Positions 37,701-45,184 of a stretch of DNA of 64,000 nucleotides are shown piece by piece. The notes beneath the pieces were generated by a model. That model saw only the letters and a list, made by a program, of their open reading frames with translations, had not been told where the DNA came from and did not search any database. How positions within the stretch are numbered: position 1 is the first letter of the stretch; each line of letters starts with the position of its first letter. Position numbers and translations under genes: made by a program. The stretch is from Chitinophaga sp. GbtcB8 (GTDB lineage: Bacteria > Bacteroidota > Bacteroidia > Chitinophagales > Chitinophagaceae), in contig NZ_JAGXJN010000029.1 of NCBI RefSeq assembly GCF_019091455.1, positions 1 through 64,000 of the forward strand, in the 5' to 3' direction.

Positions 37701-38526
37701 AGCCACCCATACCAACAGCATTAATTATGAAGGCACGGTAAAGGTGCTGGAATGGGCCAAAAAGAAGGGGGTGCAGTATTTCAATCACTATTCTACCAAC
37801 GCCGTTGCCACTGGCGGGTTTATTGAGAACGTGGAAAGCATTAGCTTTTATGAAACAGACCTGGACCTTGGCCAGCAGTTCGGCCGCCGCATTTACCCCG
37901 CTTCCAAATTCAGGGCAGAACAATATATAAAGGAAAACAGCGGCCGCCTGCATGTAAATGTATTCCGCATCGGCAACATTGGCGGCGATTCGCAAACCGG
38001 GTTATTCCAGCAGAATATTGGCAGCAATAACTTTTACCAGCGCCTGAGAACATTGGCTAGCCTGGGTTATTACTGTGAGGAAATAGCCGCCACCACGTTT
38101 GAAACCACCCCGGTGGATATTGTGTGTGGTATCACCGTAGCGCTGTCACTGCATAAAAATGAGCTGTTCAGCACTTTTCATATTATGGAAGCTAACCCCA
38201 TCCGCTTAAGCCAGTTTGTACAACAGCTGGCCGCCTGCAACATTGAGCTGCAGCTTACCGATGCCGCCACTTTTGAGCAGCACGTGCAAAAGCTGATGGA
38301 CGGCGCAGACCTTTCCACGGAAAATACGGCCCTGGGCATACTGCGCTACAGCAGCACAGATGCAGCGGATACACGTTTTATGATCCAGCAGCAGGCCACC
38401 AAAGCTTACCTGGAAAAAATAAGCGCCCGTTGCACCTACGATATAGAAAAGTATGCGCACACCATTGTGCAGTATTGTGTGCGGGAAGCCTTTATACAGG
38501 TACCCCGGACTCAGGCAACGATCTAA
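34795..38526 (+). CDS. PKS-type termination protein: KS - degenerate AT - carrier - thioester reductase
   Basis: A 1243-residue protein. The KS (about 1-420) keeps Cys163 (DTTCSSS), His297 (EAHGTGT) and His338 (GQLGH), so it looks catalytically complete. Residues about 470-720 align to an AT with its flanking linkers (a post-AT stretch near LPVLEPKRHWP), but the domain is short and the GHSxG nucleophile motif reads GAQSG (587-591), so the catalytic Ser is lost. A carrier domain follows with GGSSL (Ser780), then a reductase domain (about 860-1243) with the NAD(P)H motif TGGTGFLG at 873-880 and the active site YPASK (Tyr1034, Lys1038). Reductase domains release thioester-bound chains as aldehydes or alcohols. 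No AT is encoded in the window, so any extender unit must be loaded in trans, or the KS only passes the chain on. No N-terminal docking domain is visible. Confidence 0.92.
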   Translation: MKTAIAIIGLSMKVAEADNLEAFWETVQTGEHSFKPLSAQRLNDIFSRFGEFEVTKGSYLDRIDLFDNEYFKISPAEAERMDPEQRLMLEHAVKAVYNAGYVPAELRGQRIGFFHTFGQSMYRHFFDEFNNLALTAHMPGMVGTRVANFMDWRGPLIGVDTTCSSSLTALYYACQSLANDDCSLAMVGSVSLSVSSRDHAVLSPVMSKREQCHPFDGDADGILGGEGIVCVLLKRADAAIRDGDPIHAIIKGGAINHGGALIQNISAPSPVSQAEVIRMAWENSGVNPAHIRFIEAHGTGTILGDPIEFSGIDAAFKESLPGMDKVCSISSVKGQLGHLGPVAGLAGLARLVLALKQQQLPPQVGFNSINPHIPESDSPVKVQRTLQPWNSEVPRAGGVSSFGLTGTNVHMIVEEYAAPVNTAPATTENGVYAMKLGGATPAKAANVSAYLLQYLQQYPQTNLAQLSYSVNRIMGEVTYGELVLFKDREELINILQQKLTANNPQPTPFTTPRKKATPPQVFLLIPGLLTADKITAFLDQSPAMAALYTAVTAGHEELTATQQSFLLHYCAAKTLNNGGFAPDKIIGAQSGKLLSLLLMDKVTLPEALLQLAAQEPVQEPFNSAAFVQFLNTLDAQQQYLLVVMGSQGEMITACRQWLTAQAPAHIQAVFPTQGRDLCLDILTAYYNSGHELRFANLFGKTPFLHNLHLPVLEPKRHWPQVISLAVVNNAPAALLQETAAAPQVFTTADIIAGVTAIWQDKLKVTEIGLEDDFFDLGGSSLLGLDVLQQIAKRYAVDLEYADIFDYCTVSQQAALIEEKLGAIPPVPVVNTTPAATGVISRDDLRSLEYELLLQRIQEQEAAERIAPQHILLTGGTGFLGVYVIKELLEKTNATITCLVRAADDAAAQTRLAATVSWYFPHLQLPPQRISGICGDITLADLGLTAAGNTHLQDVDTVHHLAANVSHFGKATHTNSINYEGTVKVLEWAKKKGVQYFNHYSTNAVATGGFIENVESISFYETDLDLGQQFGRRIYPASKFRAEQYIKENSGRLHVNVFRIGNIGGDSQTGLFQQNIGSNNFYQRLRTLASLGYYCEEIAATTFETTPVDIVCGITVALSLHKNELFSTFHIMEANPIRLSQFVQQLAACNIELQLTDAATFEQHVQKLMDGADLSTENTALGILRYSSTDAADTRFMIQQQATKAYLEKISARCTYDIEKYAHTIVQYCVREAFIQVPRTQATI

Positions 38527-38558
38527 ATTTTATTCAACAATCTATTAAAGTAATAAGT

Positions 38559-40196
38559 ATGAAAAACAACACCTGGTATGCAAAACCAAATCTTGTAGTA
38601 GAACCCCTTTTTGACAGATGGTATGCATGGGCACACCTCATATCACCCGCCACCTCTGCCATGAATGTTGTGAACCGGCATCTCAAGATCCTGGATTCGT
38701 ATATACAGAACCCGCAGATCCATGCCGCTGCAGCTAAGAACCCCAAAATGCGCGGCGGTCCCTTTGTGGACCTGAATGGCGGCCGGGTAGAGGAGATCCG
38801 CAAGCTAAGAGAAGAAACCGTTGAGAAAAAAGCGCATGAAATAGCCTTTGCACAAGCCGTTGTGGAGCTGGACAGAATGCTGAAAACACATGCCAAAGGT
38901 TTTGCAATGGATACCCTGTACAGCAAAGTGCCGGAGATATTGAAAGGACATGTGGAGCTGGTGTATGACCTGAACAACTACCCCTCTTTCCGTTTCTTTG
39001 AGCGCCTGTTGTATAACAGCCCCCTGTATAACGAAGCATCCCAGAGCATAGCCCTGTGGATCACCAATAATGATGAGCGTCCTTTTGTACTGAGCACGCC
39101 CCGCTTGAATGAGCCCAATGTGATCCATGTGCAGGTGCCATTCAAACATGCCGGCATTGATATGATCAGCCGCATGAGAAGAATACCCGGCGATATAGAG
39201 GAAGTAGCTGCCGCCTTTGACATTAAGGAAGAGGACCGGGAGCTGTTTAACACCTTTTTTACCCAGGAGCAGCCGGTGGAATACACGCCCTATACCGGCG
39301 ATAAGATCCGTATGCGCTACTTCGGCCATGCCTGCATCCTGGTAGAAACCAAGGACACCAGCATCCTGGTAGATCCTGTGATCAGCTACCACGGCTATTC
39401 TACAGATGTAACCCGTTATTCGGAAGCGCACCTGCCGGATAAGATAGATTATGTGATCATCACCCATAACCACCAGGATCATATCCTGTTTGAAACCCTG
39501 TTATCATTGAGGCACCGTATAGGCCACATCGTAGTGCCCAAAGGCGGCAATGGCTCCCTGCAGGATCCTAATCTGAAAATGATGTTCAACATGCTGGGCT
39601 TTAACAACGTGCTGGAAATAGGCGAGTTTGAAACCGTGGGATCAGGACATACCCGCATCACCGGCGTGCCTTTCATTGGAGAACATTCCGATCTGGATAT
39701 CCGCTCCAAGCTGTGCCACCATGTACGCATTGGCAAATACACCCTGCTGTTTGCGGCAGACTCCTGCAACGTGGAAGCCCGCCTGTACGAGCAGGTGTTT
39801 AAGATGATAGGCACGGTAGACAGTTTGTTCCTGGGTATGGAATGCGATGGCGCGCCTCTTTCCTGGTTATACGGACCGCTGTTAACGGAAGAGCTGCCCC
39901 GCGATATGGATGGCTCCCGCCGCCTGGCCGGCTCCAACTATGAGCGGGGAAAGGCCATGGTAGACGTGTTCCAGCCTAAAGAGCTGTACGTGTATGCCAT
40001 GGGCATGGAACCCTGGCTGGAGTTCATTAGCTCCATCAAGTACACAGACGAATCCAACCCCATTGTACAATCCAATAAGCTCATTAAAGAATGCCGGGCT
40101 AACAACATTATATCAGAGCGGCTGTATGGCGAAAAAGAGCTGTTCTATGAAATGGGAGTGCTGGAAGAAAAAGAGCAGCCGCAAGAGCAATATTAA
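38559..40196 (+). CDS. CmlA-like diiron beta-hydroxylase (metallo-beta-lactamase fold) acting on carrier-bound amino acid
   Basis: A 545-residue protein. The ATG at 38559 is chosen because the frame extension further upstream lies inside the KS-reductase gene. A long N-terminal domain (about 1-240) precedes a metallo-beta-lactamase fold with the ligand motif H303-x-H305-x-D307-H308, then Glu375 (GEHSDLD) and Asp401 (AADSCN). Spacings of 72 and 98 residues from the first His match the ligands recalled for CmlA, the chloramphenicol-pathway enzyme that beta-hydroxylates a carrier-bound amino acid; this comparison is from memory. The glutamate ligand separates CmlA-type oxygenases from hydrolytic lactamases. 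FrsH, which beta-hydroxylates Leu, belongs to the same group. Candidate substrates here are the Leu, Asp or Asn residues. Cognate module not determinable. Confidence 0.85.
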   Translation: MKNNTWYAKPNLVVEPLFDRWYAWAHLISPATSAMNVVNRHLKILDSYIQNPQIHAAAAKNPKMRGGPFVDLNGGRVEEIRKLREETVEKKAHEIAFAQAVVELDRMLKTHAKGFAMDTLYSKVPEILKGHVELVYDLNNYPSFRFFERLLYNSPLYNEASQSIALWITNNDERPFVLSTPRLNEPNVIHVQVPFKHAGIDMISRMRRIPGDIEEVAAAFDIKEEDRELFNTFFTQEQPVEYTPYTGDKIRMRYFGHACILVETKDTSILVDPVISYHGYSTDVTRYSEAHLPDKIDYVIITHNHQDHILFETLLSLRHRIGHIVVPKGGNGSLQDPNLKMMFNMLGFNNVLEIGEFETVGSGHTRITGVPFIGEHSDLDIRSKLCHHVRIGKYTLLFAADSCNVEARLYEQVFKMIGTVDSLFLGMECDGAPLSWLYGPLLTEELPRDMDGSRRLAGSNYERGKAMVDVFQPKELYVYAMGMEPWLEFISSIKYTDESNPIVQSNKLIKECRANNIISERLYGEKELFYEMGVLEEKEQPQEQY

Positions 40197-40271
40197 TTAA
40201 GGCGCACAGGCTGGAAAACGCAAACGTATATACGAATAGGTATTATCAGATCATTTTTTAAGTAAGCAAAC

Positions 40272-41912
40272 ATGAAACGGATTTTGAAATTAGTATTACC
40301 AATGACGGGTAAATGGGGATTCCTGAAATATGTGTGTCTGGGCATCCTTTCCGGCCTGTGCAGCTTTCTTTTTATTAAAACAGTAACGGGGATCATGGGG
40401 CTTATTATAGCCGGTGATTTCACGGTTAATAAAGAGTATATCCTGGTTTTCCTGTCCATCATCCTGGCATTTGTATGGATCAGGAAAACCTTGTCACTGG
40501 CCATTATACGGCTCTCGCAAACCCTGTTCTGGGATCTCCGCAAACAGATCTTAAGGCTGGTGCTGAACACCAATTACCAGCAGCTCTCCGGCCGCCGGGC
40601 AGATGTGCATTCCGCTATTGTAAGCGATGTGAATATCCTTACCACGGCCTCCATGAGCATTATTGATTTTTGTACCTCCACCGTGCTGGCTATTTCCTGC
40701 CTGGTATACCTGGCCTCTATTTCCATGCTGCTGTTTGGGTTAACGCTGGGCGTAGCATCCATCGGGGTATCTATTTACCACCTCCGTTCCAAGGCAGATA
40801 CGGAAAACTTCCGGCGCGCCCGCGGCCTGGAAACCAGGTTTCAGGCAGGATTAAATTCCATCCTCGACGGCTTTAAGGAAATTTACATGGAGCCCCGCAA
40901 AGGCGCCTACATTTTTAATACCCGCATTAATACTGTTGCTAAAGAAGCGTATACGAACAATACCAATGCCTATGCAGGTTTTCTGACCAACCAGATCACC
41001 GGGCAGGTGCTGTTCTACGTGCTTATTTCTTCCATCCTTGTTTTCTTCAGCGTAGCGCTGAAGATCAATACGAAGGATACGGTAAGCTTTGTGTTCACCT
41101 TGTTGTATTTACTGGGTTCTATAGAAACCATTATGGTGCTGTTACCTGCCCTGGCGCGTGCCCGGGTGGCCTCCACACATTTGTTTGACCTGAAAGCCAA
41201 GCTGGAAGCCGCGAGCCAGCCGCCGGCGCTGCGGGAGCCCACCATTTTTAATGATGAATTTGAGCAGATCACGGTACATAACCTGGAATATTATTACGGG
41301 GAGCAGGATAAAGCTTTTGGCATTGGGCCGGTGAACTTTGAGATCCAGAAAGGCGATACCATTTTTATTTATGGCGGCAATGGCAGCGGCAAAACCACCT
41401 TTGTACATACGGTGCTGGGCTTGCGCATACCATCTGCCGGCGGCATCCGGTATAACAATATACTGGTGGATGAAGATAATTACCCGGATTACCGCACTGC
41501 CTTTGCAGTGGTGTTCAGCGATTTTTACCTGTTCAATGAGCTGGTGGGCCTGGAAAATGTGAATATGGAAAAATGGGAGTATTACCTGCAGCTTTTTGAA
41601 ATAGAAGATAAGGTAACCATGGAAAAAGGTGTCTTCTCCACTACAGACCTTTCTACCGGGCAGCGGAAACGCCTGGCCCTGATAGCCGCCCTGCTGGAAG
41701 AAAAACCTATCCTGGTAATGGATGAATGGGCCGCTGACCAGGACCCTTATTTCCGGAGAAAATTTTATACAGAGATCATTCCCCTGCTTAAAAAAGAAGG
41801 GTTTACCATTATAGCTATTACCCACGATGATAAATATTATCACTGCGCAGATAAGTTATATAAAATGGATTACGGCAAATTAATCGCAGAAAGTGTAAGC
41901 GTATATCAATGA
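40272..41912 (+). CDS. Cyclic-peptide-type ABC exporter (fused membrane and ATPase domains)
   Basis: A 546-residue half-transporter. The N-terminal half (about 1-300) is hydrophobic with roughly six membrane segments. The C-terminal half is an ABC ATPase with Walker A GGNGSGKTT (368-376), signature LSTGQRKRL and Walker B LVMDEWAADQDP. The architecture matches the SyrD/PvdE family of inner-membrane exporters tied to NRPS products. It sits 75 bases after the hydroxylase and overlaps the thioesterase gene by ATGA, so it probably moves the peptide or its precursor across the inner membrane. The aromatic residue after Walker B Asp-Glu is typical of this subfamily. Confidence 0.9.
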   Translation: MKRILKLVLPMTGKWGFLKYVCLGILSGLCSFLFIKTVTGIMGLIIAGDFTVNKEYILVFLSIILAFVWIRKTLSLAIIRLSQTLFWDLRKQILRLVLNTNYQQLSGRRADVHSAIVSDVNILTTASMSIIDFCTSTVLAISCLVYLASISMLLFGLTLGVASIGVSIYHLRSKADTENFRRARGLETRFQAGLNSILDGFKEIYMEPRKGAYIFNTRINTVAKEAYTNNTNAYAGFLTNQITGQVLFYVLISSILVFFSVALKINTKDTVSFVFTLLYLLGSIETIMVLLPALARARVASTHLFDLKAKLEAASQPPALREPTIFNDEFEQITVHNLEYYYGEQDKAFGIGPVNFEIQKGDTIFIYGGNGSGKTTFVHTVLGLRIPSAGGIRYNNILVDEDNYPDYRTAFAVVFSDFYLFNELVGLENVNMEKWEYYLQLFEIEDKVTMEKGVFSTTDLSTGQRKRLALIAALLEEKPILVMDEWAADQDPYFRRKFYTEIIPLLKKEGFTIIAITHDDKYYHCADKLYKMDYGKLIAESVSVYQ

Positions 41913-42697
41913 ATGAACGTATGAAACAGGCACAATTATTTTTACTGCATTTTGCAGGAGGTAACCGGTATTCCTTCGCCTCCATGCTGCAGTTTTTACG
42001 GGAATTTGAGGTGGTTTCCCTGGAATTGCCGGGCCGTGGAAAACGAATGAGCGAGCCCCTGCTGAAAAATTTCGAGCTGGCCGCCGCAGATATGTACCGG
42101 CAAATAACCGCGCAGCTAACATCGCCCCGCTTCGTATTGTACGGGCATAGCATGGGCGCCTATCTTGCCCTGCGCGTAGCTTATATGCTGGAAAAAGCAG
42201 GTAAGTTCCCCAGCTGTATAATTGTGAGTGGAAATGCAGGTCCGGCATTGGAAAATCGTAAAAAAAGAAACCTATATTTACTGGATCATGAAAACTTTGT
42301 AGCAGAGCTGCAGAAACTGGGCGGTGTACCCCCTGAGCTTATTGAGAACGAAGAGCTGTTTAACTTCTTTGAGCCCATTCTGCGAGCCGACTTTGAAATT
42401 GCTGAGAGAAATGAAATAACAAATGAAACGGTAGTAAGAGCCCCACTTTGTGCTGTGATGGGAACCCAGGAAGAGGATGTGGACGACATAGTCAACTGGT
42501 CCAGGTTCACAAAGGCCGGTTTCAGCACAGAGATCCTGGATGGAAACCATTTCTTTATTCACCGGCACCCCCAGGCAATGGCTGACATAATTGGCACTTG
42601 GTACAGCAGGGCAAACGCCCTGCGGCAGGAATCGTTAACTGAAAACCCATATAGACCCATACCTGTGAACCCGGCAGGTAAAAACACCAACATTTAA
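41909..42697 (+). CDS. Type II thioesterase (editing thioesterase of the NRPS)
   Basis: A 262-residue alpha/beta hydrolase of the RifR/GrsT group. The N-terminal LFLLHFAGG, the nucleophile motif GHSMG (Ser81) and the late catalytic His in DGNHFF (His214) are present. These enzymes act in trans to strip misprimed or stalled groups from carrier domains. The start overlaps the exporter stop (ATGA), indicating one transcript. It is a stand-alone protein, so it should not be read as the chain-release domain. Confidence 0.93.
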   Translation: MNERMKQAQLFLLHFAGGNRYSFASMLQFLREFEVVSLELPGRGKRMSEPLLKNFELAAADMYRQITAQLTSPRFVLYGHSMGAYLALRVAYMLEKAGKFPSCIIVSGNAGPALENRKKRNLYLLDHENFVAELQKLGGVPPELIENEELFNFFEPILRADFEIAERNEITNETVVRAPLCAVMGTQEEDVDDIVNWSRFTKAGFSTEILDGNHFFIHRHPQAMADIIGTWYSRANALRQESLTENPYRPIPVNPAGKNTNI

Positions 42698-42699
42698 TT

Positions 42700-45174
42700 A
42701 TGAGAATAGTTATTGAAAAGATCACCCGTTCCCTTATGCCATGGTACACCGGCGCAGCCCTGCTGGTATTGCTGTTATCTGCTACCGGCCTGCAGGCCCA
42801 AACCACAGGCAGCATTACAGGCAGCCTGGTAAGTGAGCAGAACGCAGCTGTGATCAATGCCACCATTTTATTAAGGAACACTTCCGATTCCGGAATTTAT
42901 AAAACCACCTTAAGTAATGAGCAGGGCTTGTTTTCCATTGAAGGTATAAAGGACGGCAATTACTTCCTGGAGGTGAACCTGATCGGTTTTGAAAAGATCA
43001 GCAGAACCGGTTTACAGATCAGCAGCGCCACCCGCACTACAGACCTGGGTGTGCTTACTCTAAGAACAGCCACCAAGAACCTGGGAGAAGTAGTGGTAAA
43101 AGGACAGGTGCCTTTTATAGAACGCAAGCTGGATAAAACCGTGGTGAATGTGGAGAACAGCATTATTGGCGCCGGTTCTACCGCCCTGGAAATGATGGAT
43201 AAGCTGCCCGGTGTGGTAGTATCGCCCAGCGGGCAGATACAGCTGAACGGCAAGTCGAACGTAAATGTGTTCATTGATGGTAAGGCCACCTTTTTATCTT
43301 CCGAAGACCTGGCGAATTTATTAAGAGGCACATCCTCCTCCTCCATCCAGAAAATTGAGATCATGGCCAAACCCTCTGCTAAGTTTGATGCGGGCGGTAG
43401 CGGCGGTGTTATTAACATCATCAGGAAAAAGAACAAGAAAGAAGGCTGGAACGGCACGGTGAACGGCAGCTACGGACAGGGTGGCTATCCCCGCTACAAT
43501 GGTGGCTTTAACATGAGCTATAAGAACAAGGCCTATAACTTATTTGTGAGCGGCACTTATGTGAAAACACAGAATTTTTTTAAACGCGGTATTGTCAGCG
43601 ATATCTTTAACGGCGATAATACTTTCCTGCTGCAGCAGGTTTCCAACAGTAACACCATTACCACCACTAAAACATTCACGCCGCTGGCAGGTATTGACCT
43701 GTACCTTTCCAAAAGAACTACGCTCACTGTATCCGGTACCGGCGCGCTGCAAACCAATAACGTGCGCTTAATGGCCAATACCGATGAAAAGGACGCGCAG
43801 TATGTAAAAACAAACCGGCTGGATTTTAACAGCCTCAATAAAAGCAAACCCTATAATTACAACGCCAGCGCACACCTGGTGCACCAGATAGATACCATCG
43901 GTAAAGAGTTCTCCGCTGACCTGGATTATGCACATTATTACAGTGATCCGCAGCAAAATATTACCAATAATTATTTTGATGCCAATGATAAGTTCATGAA
44001 CCAGGAGCTTTCCCTGCTGGATGGGAACCGCAAGCTGGATATTTACGCCGCTAAGGCCGACTATTCCCAGCCCCTGGGTAACGGTCACCTGGAATTTGGC
44101 TGGAAATCAAGCTACGTAAGGGCTGTGAACGATAATAAATTCTTTAATAATGAAAGCGGGCATAATGAGCTGGATTCATCCCGGAGCGATTATACCATCA
44201 ATAATGAGAACATTAATGCCCTGTATGTGAATGTGGATCAGCAGATCAAAAAGTTCACCATTCAGCTGGGCCTGCGTGGGGAGCATACCTGGAGCACCGT
44301 AGAGCAGCATTATATTAATGCGGAAGTAAAACGCAACTATGTGCAGCTGTTCCCCTCCCTGTTCGTAGATTATAAGATCAATGATCAGAACATCTTAAAC
44401 CTGAAAGTAACCCGCAGAACAGACCGTGCAGCCTATGCGGATATGATTCCCTTCCGCCGCCCGCTTTCTGCCACTACCTATTTTAAGGGTAATCCCAACC
44501 TGCGCCCGCAGATAGTTTTAGGCAATGAATTTACCTATGCTTATAAGGATGCGTTATTTGTAACGGTGGCATATGAACATACCAAAAATTATATAACCAC
44601 GCTGGCCTTCCTGGATGATAATAAGCAAACCGTAACCCGCATACCCAGTAATGTAAACAAAGCAGAAGTGTGGGAGCTGGATATCATTTACTCAAAAAAG
44701 CTTACTAACTGGCTGGCCACCAATAATACCTTTGCAATTTTTAACCAGTCGTTCAAAGGCACCGCAAAAGATTTTGTGCTGGATAACAATGGCACTCCCA
44801 CAGTGATGTTCAACGCCAATAACAGCTTTTTTATTACCAGCAAATTATCAGCAGAAGTAGCATTCCGCTACATGAGCCAGCGTAAAATGGTAGCAGAAAC
44901 CTATGATGGTTACTACAGTGTGGGAGCCGGCTTAAAATACCTGGTGCTGGCTAACCGCGGTAACATTGCGCTGAATGCCAGCAACATTTTTAATTCAGAG
45001 AACCGTAATTCAGTAGACCATTATCAGAATCTGAACCAGTACTGGAACCTGATGTTTGATACCCGCGTGGTAACCCTGAGCTTTACCTACCGCTTTGGCC
45101 GTGGTAAGGCATCCAACAAACGGATCAACACCGCATCAGAAGATGAGAAGAAACGCACCAAGGTAAGTAACTAG
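42700..45174 (+). CDS. TonB-dependent-receptor-like outer membrane beta-barrel protein
   Basis: An 824-residue protein with a signal peptide ending near ATGLQAQ. The order is a CarboxypepD-reg-like beta-sandwich (about 35-125), a plug domain (VVVKGQ, LPGVVV, INIIRKK at about 125-245) and a C-terminal beta-barrel ending in a run of amphipathic strands (VTLSFTYRFG). It follows the thioesterase after two bases, so it is part of the biosynthetic operon. A polysaccharide-style SusD partner is absent. In this setting it may gate the peptide, a precursor or a metal complex across the outer membrane; the direction of transport is inference. Confidence 0.88.
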   Translation: MRIVIEKITRSLMPWYTGAALLVLLLSATGLQAQTTGSITGSLVSEQNAAVINATILLRNTSDSGIYKTTLSNEQGLFSIEGIKDGNYFLEVNLIGFEKISRTGLQISSATRTTDLGVLTLRTATKNLGEVVVKGQVPFIERKLDKTVVNVENSIIGAGSTALEMMDKLPGVVVSPSGQIQLNGKSNVNVFIDGKATFLSSEDLANLLRGTSSSSIQKIEIMAKPSAKFDAGGSGGVINIIRKKNKKEGWNGTVNGSYGQGGYPRYNGGFNMSYKNKAYNLFVSGTYVKTQNFFKRGIVSDIFNGDNTFLLQQVSNSNTITTTKTFTPLAGIDLYLSKRTTLTVSGTGALQTNNVRLMANTDEKDAQYVKTNRLDFNSLNKSKPYNYNASAHLVHQIDTIGKEFSADLDYAHYYSDPQQNITNNYFDANDKFMNQELSLLDGNRKLDIYAAKADYSQPLGNGHLEFGWKSSYVRAVNDNKFFNNESGHNELDSSRSDYTINNENINALYVNVDQQIKKFTIQLGLRGEHTWSTVEQHYINAEVKRNYVQLFPSLFVDYKINDQNILNLKVTRRTDRAAYADMIPFRRPLSATTYFKGNPNLRPQIVLGNEFTYAYKDALFVTVAYEHTKNYITTLAFLDDNKQTVTRIPSNVNKAEVWELDIIYSKKLTNWLATNNTFAIFNQSFKGTAKDFVLDNNGTPTVMFNANNSFFITSKLSAEVAFRYMSQRKMVAETYDGYYSVGAGLKYLVLANRGNIALNASNIFNSENRNSVDHYQNLNQYWNLMFDTRVVTLSFTYRFGRGKASNKRINTASEDEKKRTKVSN

Positions 45175-45184
45175 AAAAAACGTA

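Noticed and set aside
38430..38558. Upstream extension of the beta-hydroxylase frame into the KS-reductase gene
   Set aside because: The extension overlaps the reductase coding end and shows no domain continuity. ATG 38559 starts a normal family-length protein.
41909..42697. Thioesterase as the chain-release enzyme
   Set aside because: It is a stand-alone type II (editing) thioesterase. The terminal protein already has a reductase domain for release.
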